From NCBI GenBank assembly GCA_041485125.1, contig JBGPIT010000023.1, forward strand, positions 1 through 26,112: a stretch of DNA of 26,112 bases, read 5' to 3'. Positions within the stretch are counted from its first letter, which is position 1. Each line of letters starts with the position of its first letter. The notes beneath the pieces are model-generated. The model ran no database searches. It was not told where the DNA came from and was given only the letters and a program-made list of their open reading frames with translations. A program made the position numbers and the translations under genes. Source of the DNA: JBGPIT01 sp041485125 (lineage in GTDB: Bacteria; Desulfobacterota; Binatia; UTPRO1). Positions 15,480 through 23,076 of the stretch are shown here, piece by piece.

Positions 15480-16559
15480 ATGCGCGCCGCCGTCATGCGC
15501 GGCACGACGCTCGTCGTCGACACGGTGAAGGATCCCGAACCCGGGCCGGGCGAGGCGCTCGTCCGCACCATCGCTTGCGGGATCTGCGGCTCCGATCTCC
15601 ACACCCTGCAGCACGGCACCGAAGCGGTCGCCGCCATGCGCGACATGGGCGTGCAGCGCGTGATGGACCTCGGACGCGACGTCGTCCTCGGCCACGAGTT
15701 CTCCGCCGAGGTGATCGACTACGGCCCGGGCACCGAGCGCTCGATCGCGCCCGGCACGGCGGTCTGCAGCGTGCCGCTGGTGCCGCGGCCGGCGGGGATC
15801 GAGACCGTCGGCTTCTCGAACGAGATCCCCGGCGGCTACGGCGAGCTCATGGTGCTCGCGAAGGAGCTGCTGCTGCCGGTCCCGAACGGCCTCCGCCCCG
15901 ATCTCGCCGCGCTCACCGAGCCGATGGCGGTCGGCCTCCACGCCGTCGGCTTGGCGAGCCTCTCACCCGCCGACGTGCCGCTCGTCATCGGGTGCGGCCC
16001 CGTCGGTCTCGCCGTGATTGCGGCGCTGAAGCTGCGCGGCGCCGCGCCGATCGTCGCCGCCGACTTCTCGCCGGCGCGCCGCGCGCTCGCGGTGACCATG
16101 GGCGCCGACGTCGTCGTCGATCCCGCCGTCGCCTCGCCCTACGCGAGCTGGCAGCAGGTCGCCGTCGCGCGCAACGCCGGCGAGGCGGCAGCCCCGAACC
16201 TGATCCTGCCGACCGAGCACCCGCTCCGTCCGGCGGTGATCTTCGAGTGCGTCGGCATCCCCGGCGTGATCGACCAGATCGTCCGGGGCGCGCCGCCGTA
16301 CGCGCGGATCGTCGTCGTCGGCGTGTGCATGGAGCGCGACGCGTTCCGGCCGTTCCTCGCGCTCGGCAAGGAGCTCAGTCTGCGCTTCGCCTTCTATTAT
16401 ACGCCCGAGGAGTACGCCGAGACGCTCGCCGCGCTCGGCGACGGCCGCATCGACGTCGCGCCGCTCGTCACCGGCAAGGTCGGCATCGACGGCGTGGCGG
16501 GCGCGTTCCGCGAGCTCGCGACGCCCGAGCGCCACGCGAAGATTCTCGTCGTGCCCTGA
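15480..16559 (+). CDS. Zinc-dependent medium-chain alcohol dehydrogenase
   Basis: A 359-aa MDR dehydrogenase. The catalytic zinc site is visible: GICGSDLH (Cys36, His41) and LGHEFSAEV (His72, Glu73). The Rossmann loop is VIGCGPVGLAVIAAL at about 169-183, with Asp in VAADFSPARR after beta-2, favouring NAD(H). The four-cysteine structural-zinc loop of classical alcohol dehydrogenases is absent; the corresponding region reads CSVPLVPRPAG, so only the catalytic zinc is expected. It should interconvert an alcohol and a carbonyl; the substrate is unknown. ATG at 15480 follows the DUF2855 stop by one base with GGGAAG upstream as ribosome binding site. It is convergent with the thioesterase gene, 12 nt between stops. 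Confidence 0.9.
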   Translation: MRAAVMRGTTLVVDTVKDPEPGPGEALVRTIACGICGSDLHTLQHGTEAVAAMRDMGVQRVMDLGRDVVLGHEFSAEVIDYGPGTERSIAPGTAVCSVPLVPRPAGIETVGFSNEIPGGYGELMVLAKELLLPVPNGLRPDLAALTEPMAVGLHAVGLASLSPADVPLVIGCGPVGLAVIAALKLRGAAPIVAADFSPARRALAVTMGADVVVDPAVASPYASWQQVAVARNAGEAAAPNLILPTEHPLRPAVIFECVGIPGVIDQIVRGAPPYARIVVVGVCMERDAFRPFLALGKELSLRFAFYYTPEEYAETLAALGDGRIDVAPLVTGKVGIDGVAGAFRELATPERHAKILVVP

Positions 16560-16571
16560 GGCACGACGCCG

Positions 16572-17267
16572 CTACGCGCGCTCGCGTCCGGCGCGGCCCG
16601 CGATGAGCGCGGCCATCTTCGTAAAGTCGATCGAGATGAAGGTGCCCTCGCCCTCCGCGGTGAGCGTGTCGCCGGCGTACATCTGCCCCGCGGTGAAGAT
16701 CTTCCGGCCCTCGACGCGGACGACGCGGCCTTCGAGCGTGATCTCGGTATGGAGCGGTGTCGGCTTCCGATACTTGACCGTCAAGGTGCCGGTCATGCCG
16801 GGGTGGCCGGTCATCGACTGCACGAAGCCGAGTACCTCGTCGAAGGTCGCCGCGATCAGGCCGCCGTGTACGTGCCCCGGCGGCCCTTCGTACGCCGCGC
16901 CGAAGCTGACGGTGCCACGCACGACGTCGCCGTCGACGTGCAGCACGACCGGTGGCGCGATCGGATTCGAGAGCCCGATCAGCGGGCTGTAGTCGAAGAG
17001 CGCGGTGACGTCGCCCGAGTTCGCGGTCTCGGCGAAGCCCGCCTGGACGGTGCGCTGCGCATGGCTCGCGAGCCGCACGGCGTATTTCTCGAGCGCGTCG
17101 GCGGCCTGCCGCAGCTCGTCCTCCGGCGCGTCGGAGATGACGAGGCGGTCGATGACCAGGCGCATCGCCCGCGCGAGGCGGCGCCGCTCGGCCCAGGCAC
17201 CCGTCGCCTCCTGCATCGCCGAGAGCCAGTAGGGATACTTCGGCTCGTTCTTCGTCGGATCGTCCAT
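16572..17267 (-). CDS. PaaI-like hotdog-fold thioesterase
   Basis: A 231-aa protein with a ~100-residue helical N-terminal extension and a C-terminal hotdog domain. The active-site block is GHVHGGLIAATFDEVLG (131-147), with the HGG turn at 134-136 and the acidic D143/E144 on the central helix, as in PaaI/4HBT-type acyl-CoA thioesterases. TLTVKYRKPTPLHTEI (161-176) follows as the typical dimer strand. It should hydrolyse acyl-CoA thioesters in the cytoplasm; chain preference is not predictable. Start is the ATG at 17267, behind AGGCGG. A clear promoter sits 40-70 nt upstream on this strand, so it is a separate transcription unit from the redoxin gene further upstream. Confidence 0.85.
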   Translation of the reverse strand: MDDPTKNEPKYPYWLSAMQEATGAWAERRRLARAMRLVIDRLVISDAPEDELRQAADALEKYAVRLASHAQRTVQAGFAETANSGDVTALFDYSPLIGLSNPIAPPVVLHVDGDVVRGTVSFGAAYEGPPGHVHGGLIAATFDEVLGFVQSMTGHPGMTGTLTVKYRKPTPLHTEITLEGRVVRVEGRKIFTAGQMYAGDTLTAEGEGTFISIDFTKMAALIAGRAGRERA

Positions 17268-17310
17268 GTCGCCGCCTAGCGCCCCGCCTTACCGCGGCAT
17301 GAGCGACCCG

Positions 17311-17338
17311 GTTATAGACGAGCGCCTTGCCCGCGCAA
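17311..17338 (-). promoter_or_regulatory. Sigma-70-like promoter of the thioesterase
   Basis: On the minus strand TTGCGC (17338-17333), a 16-bp spacer and TATAAC (17316-17311). The predicted start near 17304 leaves a leader of about 38 nt before the ATG at 17267. Confidence 0.55.
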
Positions 17339-17423
17339 CGTCGCTCCGCGGCGGGACGTAGAGACAGCGATGGACGGAAGGAACGAAGCGATGCGGCGCG
17401 ACCACCGGACACACACCCGCCGG

Positions 17424-17437
17424 TCACGCCGGCGTGA
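17424..17437. terminator. 14-bp perfect palindrome after the redoxin gene
   Basis: TCACGCCGGCGTGA is a perfect inverted repeat starting 7 nt past the redoxin stop (minus strand). An overlapping 6-bp stem with a 5-nt loop (17418-17434) can form instead. It may be a terminator hairpin for the DsbD-redoxin operon, without a T-run, or an operator. Confidence 0.35.
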
Positions 17438-17443
17438 TCGAGC

Positions 17444-18067
17444 CTACTCCCCGTACTTGACGGAGCAGCCGTACGACGCCGTCGTCGCGACGGTCACCGG
17501 CTTGCCGGCTTTCACCTCGTCGTACGCGGCGAGGACGAAGTTCTTCGCGCCCACGACGTCCTCGGCGTCCGCGGTCGGCTTGTCGTCGATCGCGCCCGCG
17601 TAGACGAGGACGCCCTTCGCATCGACGAGGAACATGTGCGGCGTCGTCTTGGCGCCGTAGAGCTTGCCGACCTTGCCGTCGGAGTCGAGCAACACGGCGG
17701 TCGGCGACGCGTCCTGCTCCTTCAAGTACGCGACTTCCTCGGCGGGCGTGACGTAGCCCTGCCTGCCGGGCGCCGACGAGATCACCGTCAGCCACGCCGT
17801 GCCTTGGCCGGTGAGCTGCTTCTGCAGCTTCTGCATGTTGCCGCTGCCGTAGTGCTTCTTCACGTAGGGACAACCCTGGTTGTGCCACTCGAGGACGACG
17901 GGCTTTCCGGCGAACTCCGACAAGTGGCGGACCTTGCCGTTCACGTCGGTGACGCCGAAGTCGGGCGCCGGCGCGCCGACGCGCGGCGCGTCGGCGGCAG
18001 CGGCCGCCCCGCTGAGTGAGCCGACGGCGAGGGTCGCCGCGACGAGTACGCTTTTCCATCCAGTCAT
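17444..18067 (-). CDS. Exported Cys-redoxin (TlpA/peroxiredoxin-like)
   Basis: A 207-aa protein starting MTGWKSVLVAATLAVG with a signal peptide cleaved near AAAA/DAP. The thioredoxin-fold redoxin domain follows: VGAPAPDFGVTDVNGKVRHL (pieces 30-49), LEWHNQGCPYVKKHY (59-73) and the cis-Pro region TTPHMFLVDAKG. Only one Cys is in the active site (C66, CPYVKKHY) in place of CxxC; a second Cys (C202, SYGCSVKY) is near the C-terminus and may resolve it. This fits thiol-peroxidase-like redoxins of the 'NxxCPYVKKHY' kind. AAGGAG lies 6 nt before the ATG. The ATG overlaps the DsbD-like stop by 4 nt, so DsbD is the probable electron donor in the periplasm. Confidence 0.88.
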   Translation of the reverse strand: MTGWKSVLVAATLAVGSLSGAAAAADAPRVGAPAPDFGVTDVNGKVRHLSEFAGKPVVLEWHNQGCPYVKKHYGSGNMQKLQKQLTGQGTAWLTVISSAPGRQGYVTPAEEVAYLKEQDASPTAVLLDSDGKVGKLYGAKTTPHMFLVDAKGVLVYAGAIDDKPTADAEDVVGAKNFVLAAYDEVKAGKPVTVATTASYGCSVKYGE

Positions 18068-20103
18068 GTGTCGCTCCTTGTCTCGAGCTGCGCGAGCTCG
18101 GTGAGTACGATGTCGGTGGTGAGGATCTGCGGCAGGATCCGTGGCGGATCCGCGTCTCTGCCGCTGTACAGCACGTAGAGCGGAACGCCGTCGCGCCCGA
18201 ACTCCGCGAGCGCGCGGGCGATGTCGGGATCGGGTCGCGTCCAGTCGGCGCGCAGCGCCACGACGCCGAGGGCGCGCATCTTCGCGATCACCGCGGGCGT
18301 CGCGAGGGCGAGGCGCTCGTTCACCTGACACGTGACGCACCAGGCGGCGGTGAAGTCGATGAAGACGGGCGTGCCGGCGCGAACGAGCTCGGCGACGCGC
18401 GCCGTCGAGTAGGGCTCCCAGGCGAATCCCGTCGCGTCCGATCGCGGCGTCCCGGCGACGGGCGTGATCGTCATCTCCGCGCCGAGCGCCGCGACGATCA
18501 GGACGGCGGCGACCGCGTGCGCGAAGCCGCCGCGCCAGCGTCGCGCCGTCCAGGCGGCGAGACCGAGAAGCACGAGCGCGGCCAGGATCACGACCACGGC
18601 TTCCGGCCCGGCCTGCAGGCTCGCTACCCACACCAGCCAGACGACGGTCGCGAGCAAGGGAAACGCGAGCAGCTGCTCGAGCGTCTCCATCCAGCGACCC
18701 GGACGCGGCAAGCGCGCACCGAGGCTCGGCACGAACGTGAGGAGCACGTACGGCAGCGCGAGACCGAGACCGAGCGCGGTGAAGACGCCGAGCGCGACGA
18801 CCGCCGGCTGCACCAGCGCGTAGCCGAGGGCGGTGCCCATGAAGGGCGCCGTGCATGGCGTCGCGACGATGGTCGCGAGGACGCCGGTGTAGAAAGCGGC
18901 GCGATAGCCGCCGCCGGCGGTGAGGCGATTGCCCACACCCATGAGCGAGCCGCCGATCGACGACACCCCGAGCAGCACGAGCGCCATCCAGAAGAAGAGG
19001 CTCGCGAGGAGCGCGATCACGACGGGGCTCTGCAGCTGGAAGCCCCAGCCGAGCTGCGCGCCGCCCGCGCGTACGGCGAGCAGGACACCCGCGAGCACCC
19101 AGAACGACAGCAGCACGCCGAGCGCATAGACCAGGCCGTGACCGCGCACGTGCCGCCGGCTCTCGCCGGCGAGGCCGACGAGCGCGAGCGCCTTGAACAC
19201 CAGCACCGGGAACACGCACGGCATCAGGTTCAGCAGCAAGCCGCCCGCGAAGGCGAGGAGGAACGGGCGGAACGCGACGTCGGGCGCGGCGCCCTCGACG
19301 GGCACGGCGACGGTATAGGCCCGTCCGCCGACGGTGAGAACGCCGTCGAGCGAGCGCGGCGTCGTCGCGGCGCCGCTCCACGAGACCAGCGAGAGCTCGA
19401 AGCCGTCGGGAGTGATCCGAACGTCTTGCGGCGCCGCATGCTCGATCACCTCGCGCTCGAACGGAAAGAAGAACGGTGCCGGGTCGCCCGGCGTGCCGAC
19501 GTCACGCGCCTCGAGAGCGACGCCCGTGGCGGTCGCCTTTGCCGCGAGCCGCCACGTCGCCGGCATCGCGATGGGAAGCGCCGCACGCGCTTGCTCGAAG
19601 AGCGGCGCCGCGCGCGTCGGCTGCGCCGCCGCACCGTCGACCGGCAGCGTCAACGAGAGCGAAGCCTTGCCGGGAACGCACTCGTCTTCGTCGCAGACGA
19701 GCCATCGCGCCCGCGCGCCGACGTCGACGCTCGCCGCGCCGGCGAGATCGGACGGCACGCGCAACCGCACCGGCAGGAGCGTCGCGCCGTCGTAGCCGAA
19801 GTTGACGAGCGGCCCGACGGGAATCCGCTCCGGCCGCGGCCACTCGAGCGCGCCGGCTTCGAACCCGGGCGGCAACGTCCACTCGACGCTCGGCGCCTCG
19901 CCGGAGTCGCCCGGATTCCGCCAGTACACGTGCCAGCCGTCCTGGAGGACGAAGCGCAGGCCGAGCGTCGTGTCGTGCCCAGGCTGGATCGAGGCGGTCT
20001 CGGCGACGAGCTCCACTTGGACGTGTGGCGCGATCGTGGGCGCGCCCAGAGCACGAACGGGGAGCAGCGCGAAGGCAAGGATCAGTACGAAGGCTCGAAG
20101 CAT
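18064..20103 (-). CDS. DsbD/ScsB-type thiol:disulfide interchange protein
   Basis: A 679-aa inner-membrane protein with the three parts of the family. A signal peptide (1-20) leads to a periplasmic N-terminal domain (about 25-270, WRNPGDSGEAP at 61-71, and the Cys pair C137/C142 in LVCDEDEC). A membrane core with about eight helices carries the key cysteines C296 (LMPCVFPVL) and C417 (VATPCTAPF). A C-terminal thioredoxin-like domain has AAWCVTCQ (C589/C592). Electrons pass from cytoplasmic thioredoxin to periplasmic partners. The large N-terminal domain resembles ScsB rather than E. coli DsbD. ATG at 20103 follows GAGGG. The stop overlaps the redoxin ATG, identifying the redoxin as its likely client. 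Its substrates may include the Cys-rich exported proteins nearby (inference). Confidence 0.93.
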   Translation of the reverse strand: MLRAFVLILAFALLPVRALGAPTIAPHVQVELVAETASIQPGHDTTLGLRFVLQDGWHVYWRNPGDSGEAPSVEWTLPPGFEAGALEWPRPERIPVGPLVNFGYDGATLLPVRLRVPSDLAGAASVDVGARARWLVCDEDECVPGKASLSLTLPVDGAAAQPTRAAPLFEQARAALPIAMPATWRLAAKATATGVALEARDVGTPGDPAPFFFPFEREVIEHAAPQDVRITPDGFELSLVSWSGAATTPRSLDGVLTVGGRAYTVAVPVEGAAPDVAFRPFLLAFAGGLLLNLMPCVFPVLVFKALALVGLAGESRRHVRGHGLVYALGVLLSFWVLAGVLLAVRAGGAQLGWGFQLQSPVVIALLASLFFWMALVLLGVSSIGGSLMGVGNRLTAGGGYRAAFYTGVLATIVATPCTAPFMGTALGYALVQPAVVALGVFTALGLGLALPYVLLTFVPSLGARLPRPGRWMETLEQLLAFPLLATVVWLVWVASLQAGPEAVVVILAALVLLGLAAWTARRWRGGFAHAVAAVLIVAALGAEMTITPVAGTPRSDATGFAWEPYSTARVAELVRAGTPVFIDFTAAWCVTCQVNERLALATPAVIAKMRALGVVALRADWTRPDPDIARALAEFGRDGVPLYVLYSGRDADPPRILPQILTTDIVLTELAQLETRSDT

Positions 20104-20197
20104 CTGCCCTCATAGCAAGACGAATCGAGGCACTCTGTCCATCCCCCTCGACGCGACCCACCTCGACGTGCCGAGCGGCCTCGTGCTAGCGGCTCCC

Positions 20198-20968
20198 ATG
20201 CGCTCCGCCATGAAGCTCGCGCGATTCATCATTGGAACGTGCGCGCTGACGATCGCCGCCGGGGCCTCGACCGCGCTCGCCGTTCCGCGCTTGACGATCT
20301 ACGACGACGGCCTCGCCTGCCCCGCCGGCTGCGACGCGCACGTCGTCTTCCACCCGACGCTCAACGGCACCGCCTTCGCGTTCGCGCCGGCGAGCAAGCC
20401 GGGCGTGTACGAGAAGTGCACGCCGAACACCGCGTGCCGCCTCTGCTTCGACGGCGCGACGAGCTGTATGGTCGTCATGTACCGCGGCGCCGGTCCCCAC
20501 CCGCGCGCCTTCGATTTCACGCCGGCCTTCTACGAGGCGAGCTGCGGCAAGGCCGATATCCCGCCTGCCCTCGCCGCCCAGTGTCGGATCCTCGCGCAAG
20601 CGAAGAAAACCCTCGAAGGTCGCGTCAACTGCATCCGCTCACCCGACCATCCGAAGTGCGCGACGCTGATCGAGGAGGCGCGCGAGGCGCAGGCGAAGGA
20701 CCGGCAGCTCTACGCCGAGTGCCTGCGGCTCGGCGAGAGCGCCTTCAACGCGACGCGGCCCGTGAGCGAGCAGCGCAGCAACGACTGTACGTACGAGATG
20801 AAGGGGACCGGCGTGAACAGCCAAGGCAAGACCTGGAAGCGGCTGCGACCCGCGGGCTGCCGAGACGGAACCTACGTCGGCCCGAACGGCACCGACTGCT
20901 GCACCGGCAATCTCTTCGCCGATGGTCCGCAGGGCGCCGAATGCCGCGTCTTCTATCCGCAGCCTTGA
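20198..20968 (+). CDS. Secreted 16-cysteine protein of unknown function
   Basis: A 256-aa product with a signal peptide (MRSAMKLARFIIGTCALTIA, cleavage near LAVP at ~28). The mature chain has 16 cysteines: 41, 45, 74, 80, 83, 90, 116, 129, 145, 154, 175, 197, 221, 234, 235 and 249, an even number that would allow eight disulfides. An N-terminal part (LACPAGCDAH) is followed by a charged helical middle (130-185) and a C-terminal Cys-rich end (GCRDGTYVGPNGTDCC). I recognise no family. Two ATGs, 20198 and 20210, both give a signal peptide; neither has a good Shine-Dalgarno. It diverges from the DsbD-redoxin operon (94 bp), which may help fold or repair it, and is convergent with HExxH paralogue 2 (9 nt). 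Confidence 0.75.
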   Translation: MRSAMKLARFIIGTCALTIAAGASTALAVPRLTIYDDGLACPAGCDAHVVFHPTLNGTAFAFAPASKPGVYEKCTPNTACRLCFDGATSCMVVMYRGAGPHPRAFDFTPAFYEASCGKADIPPALAAQCRILAQAKKTLEGRVNCIRSPDHPKCATLIEEAREAQAKDRQLYAECLRLGESAFNATRPVSEQRSNDCTYEMKGTGVNSQGKTWKRLRPAGCRDGTYVGPNGTDCCTGNLFADGPQGAECRVFYPQP

Positions 20969-20977
20969 CGCGGTCTC

Positions 20978-22438
20978 TCAGATCCGCGCGTCTGCCGTCG
21001 AGCATTGCCGGTGCAGATCGCTCTGCGCGAGGTGCGCCGCGAGGGCGTCTCGCACCGTCATTCGACGGCCGCTCTCGTCGGTCTCGTGCTCGAGCGTACC
21101 CACCAGCGACACGCGCACGGCCGGCACGTCGAGCTCGCCGGCACCGCGCGCGTCGGTGAGCGCCGCGACCTCACTCGCGAGCGCGCGAAAGAGGGTCGCG
21201 CCCTCGCGGGTGAAGCGGGCGTAGCGCCGCAGCTGGAGGACGCCGAGCCGGAGCTGCACGGGAATCCGCGCGAGGCGGTCGCAGATGAGATCCGCGAGGA
21301 GCCCTTCGCCTTCGTGGCGGAGCGCCACCGCGCGCCAGAAACGCAGGACGGGGACGTAGACGTAGAGCGCGTGGAAGATGCCCTGGAGCGGCCGCAGGTC
21401 CTCGCGCCATGGCGAGTAGAAGCGCGCGTCCGCGAACGCGTCGACCGCGGCCTCGTCGAAGAGCGGCGCCATGTCCTCGAGCAGAAAGAGCCGATTGTGG
21501 TGTACCTCGTGGACGATGCTCGCAGCGCTGACGTACCGATCGTCGACGAAGCTGCAGATGATCGCGCCGGGAAGCTCGGAGTGGCTCATATTCGCGAAGT
21601 CGGCGATCGTGCGCGGCTTGTAGGCGATGATGCGGATCGTGCGCGCGAGCGTCCGGAAGGTGCGCGGCTCGAAGCGCTGGATCAGCGCGAGCGACGCGCG
21701 TAAGGCGCGCGCCCGCGCGGCTTGGTAGTCGAGCGGAACGGTCGCGATCTCGTCGCCGAAGGGCAGGCCGGGCAGCGCGAACGCGTGCGGCTGCATCGCG
21801 ACCTCGGCCGCGCCGTGACGCACGACCGGCGCGCGCAGGATGCCGACGCCATCGGAGCGCACGCTACCGCGCAGTCGGAGCTCGATCGCGGCGCCGTCGC
21901 GGATCGCTTCGATCCGATGCGTCGCGACGCCGCGGATCACGAGGCCACCCTCTCCGACGATGGAGAACGGCGTACCGGGGATCGCGAACGGCAGCCGCAG
22001 CTCGTACGGCTCCGCGAACGTCAGACGATGGCGTGCGAGCAGCGACAGCCCGACGATGAAGCGCTTGAAATCGACAAGGTGCCGTCGAAGCGCGTCGAGC
22101 GGGTCGCGCGCGTCGATCGCGGCACAATAGGTCGCGTCGAGCGCGGAGAGCGGCGCGCCGCCGACGCAGGTCGCGACCAGCTGGTAGGCTCGTCGCACCC
22201 AGAAGTGCGCTTGCGGGTCGCTCCAGACGCGTCGGCGGTGTTGCGCACCGGCGGCATCGAAGACGGCGCGGAGATCGAGGAACTCCGCCTCGTCGCCGGC
22301 GAGCGGACGGTTCCGCTCGAGCGCGGCCGAGACCGCCTCCAGTGCGGCGAGGCTCTTCTCGTACCGCCGCGTCGCGGGAGCGGCATCCTGCCACAGGAGA
22401 CGCGTCGCGCGGTCGCGAGCGGCTGCGGTGACGGCCAT
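20978..22438 (-). CDS. HExxH-motif putative peptide-modifying enzyme (paralogue 2)
   Basis: A 486-aa protein with ASIVHEVHHNRLF; the HExxH motif is at residues 310-314, with His356 in GIFHALYVYV again 46 residues on. It is a clear paralogue of the product of 9728-11188: equal length, the same order of blocks (LLW, EFLDL, VWSDP, RHLVDF, SELPGAII, ARFYSPWRED, GIFH). The family is the HExxH group associated with RiPP maturation (TIGR04267-like; some members reported as alpha-ketoglutarate-dependent peptide beta-hydroxylases). Unlike paralogue 1 it has no ATP-grasp or epimerase-like neighbour, but a 56-codon ORF ends 33 nt upstream on the same strand. The ATG at 22438 has a poor Shine-Dalgarno, so its translation may depend on coupling or on a downstream start. 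Peptidase activity is the main alternative. Confidence 0.75.
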   Translation of the reverse strand: MAVTAAARDRATRLLWQDAAPATRRYEKSLAALEAVSAALERNRPLAGDEAEFLDLRAVFDAAGAQHRRRVWSDPQAHFWVRRAYQLVATCVGGAPLSALDATYCAAIDARDPLDALRRHLVDFKRFIVGLSLLARHRLTFAEPYELRLPFAIPGTPFSIVGEGGLVIRGVATHRIEAIRDGAAIELRLRGSVRSDGVGILRAPVVRHGAAEVAMQPHAFALPGLPFGDEIATVPLDYQAARARALRASLALIQRFEPRTFRTLARTIRIIAYKPRTIADFANMSHSELPGAIICSFVDDRYVSAASIVHEVHHNRLFLLEDMAPLFDEAAVDAFADARFYSPWREDLRPLQGIFHALYVYVPVLRFWRAVALRHEGEGLLADLICDRLARIPVQLRLGVLQLRRYARFTREGATLFRALASEVAALTDARGAGELDVPAVRVSLVGTLEHETDESGRRMTVRDALAAHLAQSDLHRQCSTADARI

Positions 22439-22471
22439 CCGGCTACGCGGACCGCCGCCGGAACGACGTCG

Positions 22472-22642
22472 TCAAGCGCAGGCTTTACCGGTCTTCACGT
22501 TCGGCGGCTGGGCTTCCGTCCACAGCCGACCCCGTGCATCCTTGCGTCGCGCCCGTCCTTCCAGCTCGCCGAGCATCCGTCCGACCTCGCCAGCGCGCTG
22601 CCGCGGCTTGCGAGCACCAGAGACATTTCGGTTCGTCGCCAT
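22472..22642 (-). CDS. 56-aa small protein; candidate precursor peptide
   Basis: A short ORF (starts MATNRNVSGARKPRQRAG, ends EAQPPNVKTGKACA) just upstream of the HExxH paralogue 2, with 33 nt between its stop and that ATG. The first 40 residues are basic/charged (many Arg, Lys, Glu, Gly); the last ~18 are less charged and contain Trp, Pro-Pro, Asn, Thr and one Cys. The start is decided by GGGAGG at 22647-22652, 4 nt before the ATG; the frame is open 20 codons further up without an equal site. I recognise no family. The layout (small leader-like peptide, then modifying enzyme) is that of a RiPP precursor, but it could also be an ordinary small basic protein. Being short, it could be a chance ORF; the strong ribosome binding site argues against that. 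Confidence 0.5.
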   Translation of the reverse strand: MATNRNVSGARKPRQRAGEVGRMLGELEGRARRKDARGRLWTEAQPPNVKTGKACA

Positions 22643-22646
22643 GTCG

Positions 22647-22652
22647 CCTCCC
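22647..22652 (-). promoter_or_regulatory. Ribosome binding site of the 56-aa ORF
   Basis: Minus-strand GGGAGG with a 4-nt spacer to the ATG at 22642. It is the main evidence that the small ORF is translated and that this ATG is the start. Confidence 0.6.
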
Positions 22653-22890
22653 AAGGTCTTCGAGATCAGCATGACGTACGTCGTCGACCCGGCACGAGTC
22701 AACTCGCGTTCTCGCGGTCCAGCCCGCAGCTATCCCCGGTAGCAGTCGTCGCACCGAGGCGGCTGAAGTCCTCCGAAGCGAACGTTTATTGCGCTGATTC
22801 GAGACAGGTTCCCAGGCACCGGGCGGTCGATCCAAGTACATATACGATAGTTAGGGGTCCTTATGTATCTTATTCCATCTAGTATTTGTT

Positions 22891-22920
22891 TTGACTTCCA
22901 CTCACACGGTAGAGCATAGT
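22891..22920 (+). promoter_or_regulatory. Possible promoter of the large secreted-protein gene
   Basis: TTGACT (22891-22896), 18 bp, CATAGT (22915-22920), at the edge of the AT-rich island. The predicted start would give a ~150-nt leader before the ATG at 23077. The -35 is close to consensus, the -10 matches at four of six bases. Confidence 0.4.
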
Positions 22921-23063
22921 CGCGCCGGATCGAAACGCCGCCTGGAGCCGCATTCCCTTCGCGATCCCACCCGCGTGCAGCGGCGTAGCCAGATCGCACA
23001 TCGTGACGCTCCGTGTTTGACGGCGCTCGAGACGCGCAATCGAGATGATGACGATCGCGCGGG

Positions 23064-23069
23064 AAGGAG
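23064..23069 (+). promoter_or_regulatory. Ribosome binding site of the large secreted protein
   Basis: AAGGAG with a 7-nt spacer to the ATG at 23077; it fixes the start. Confidence 0.85.
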
Positions 23070-23076
23070 CAACCCC

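Larger units (their letters stand above)
22643..23076. other. 434-bp intergenic region with AT-rich island
   Basis: The longest gene-free stretch in the window. From about 22780 to 22920 the base composition drops to near-balanced or AT-rich, in contrast to the rest. It separates the minus-strand 56-aa ORF from the plus-strand large secreted-protein gene, so promoters for both should lie here. A perfect 10-bp palindrome GACGTACGTC is at 22673-22682, 31 nt before the small ORF start, and could be an operator. I see no RNA gene, no IS end and no convincing ORF in it. Confidence 0.6.

Noticed and set aside
22697..22702. Minus-strand TTGACT as -35 of the 56-aa ORF
   Set aside because: No -10 box with acceptable match follows at 16-18 bp.
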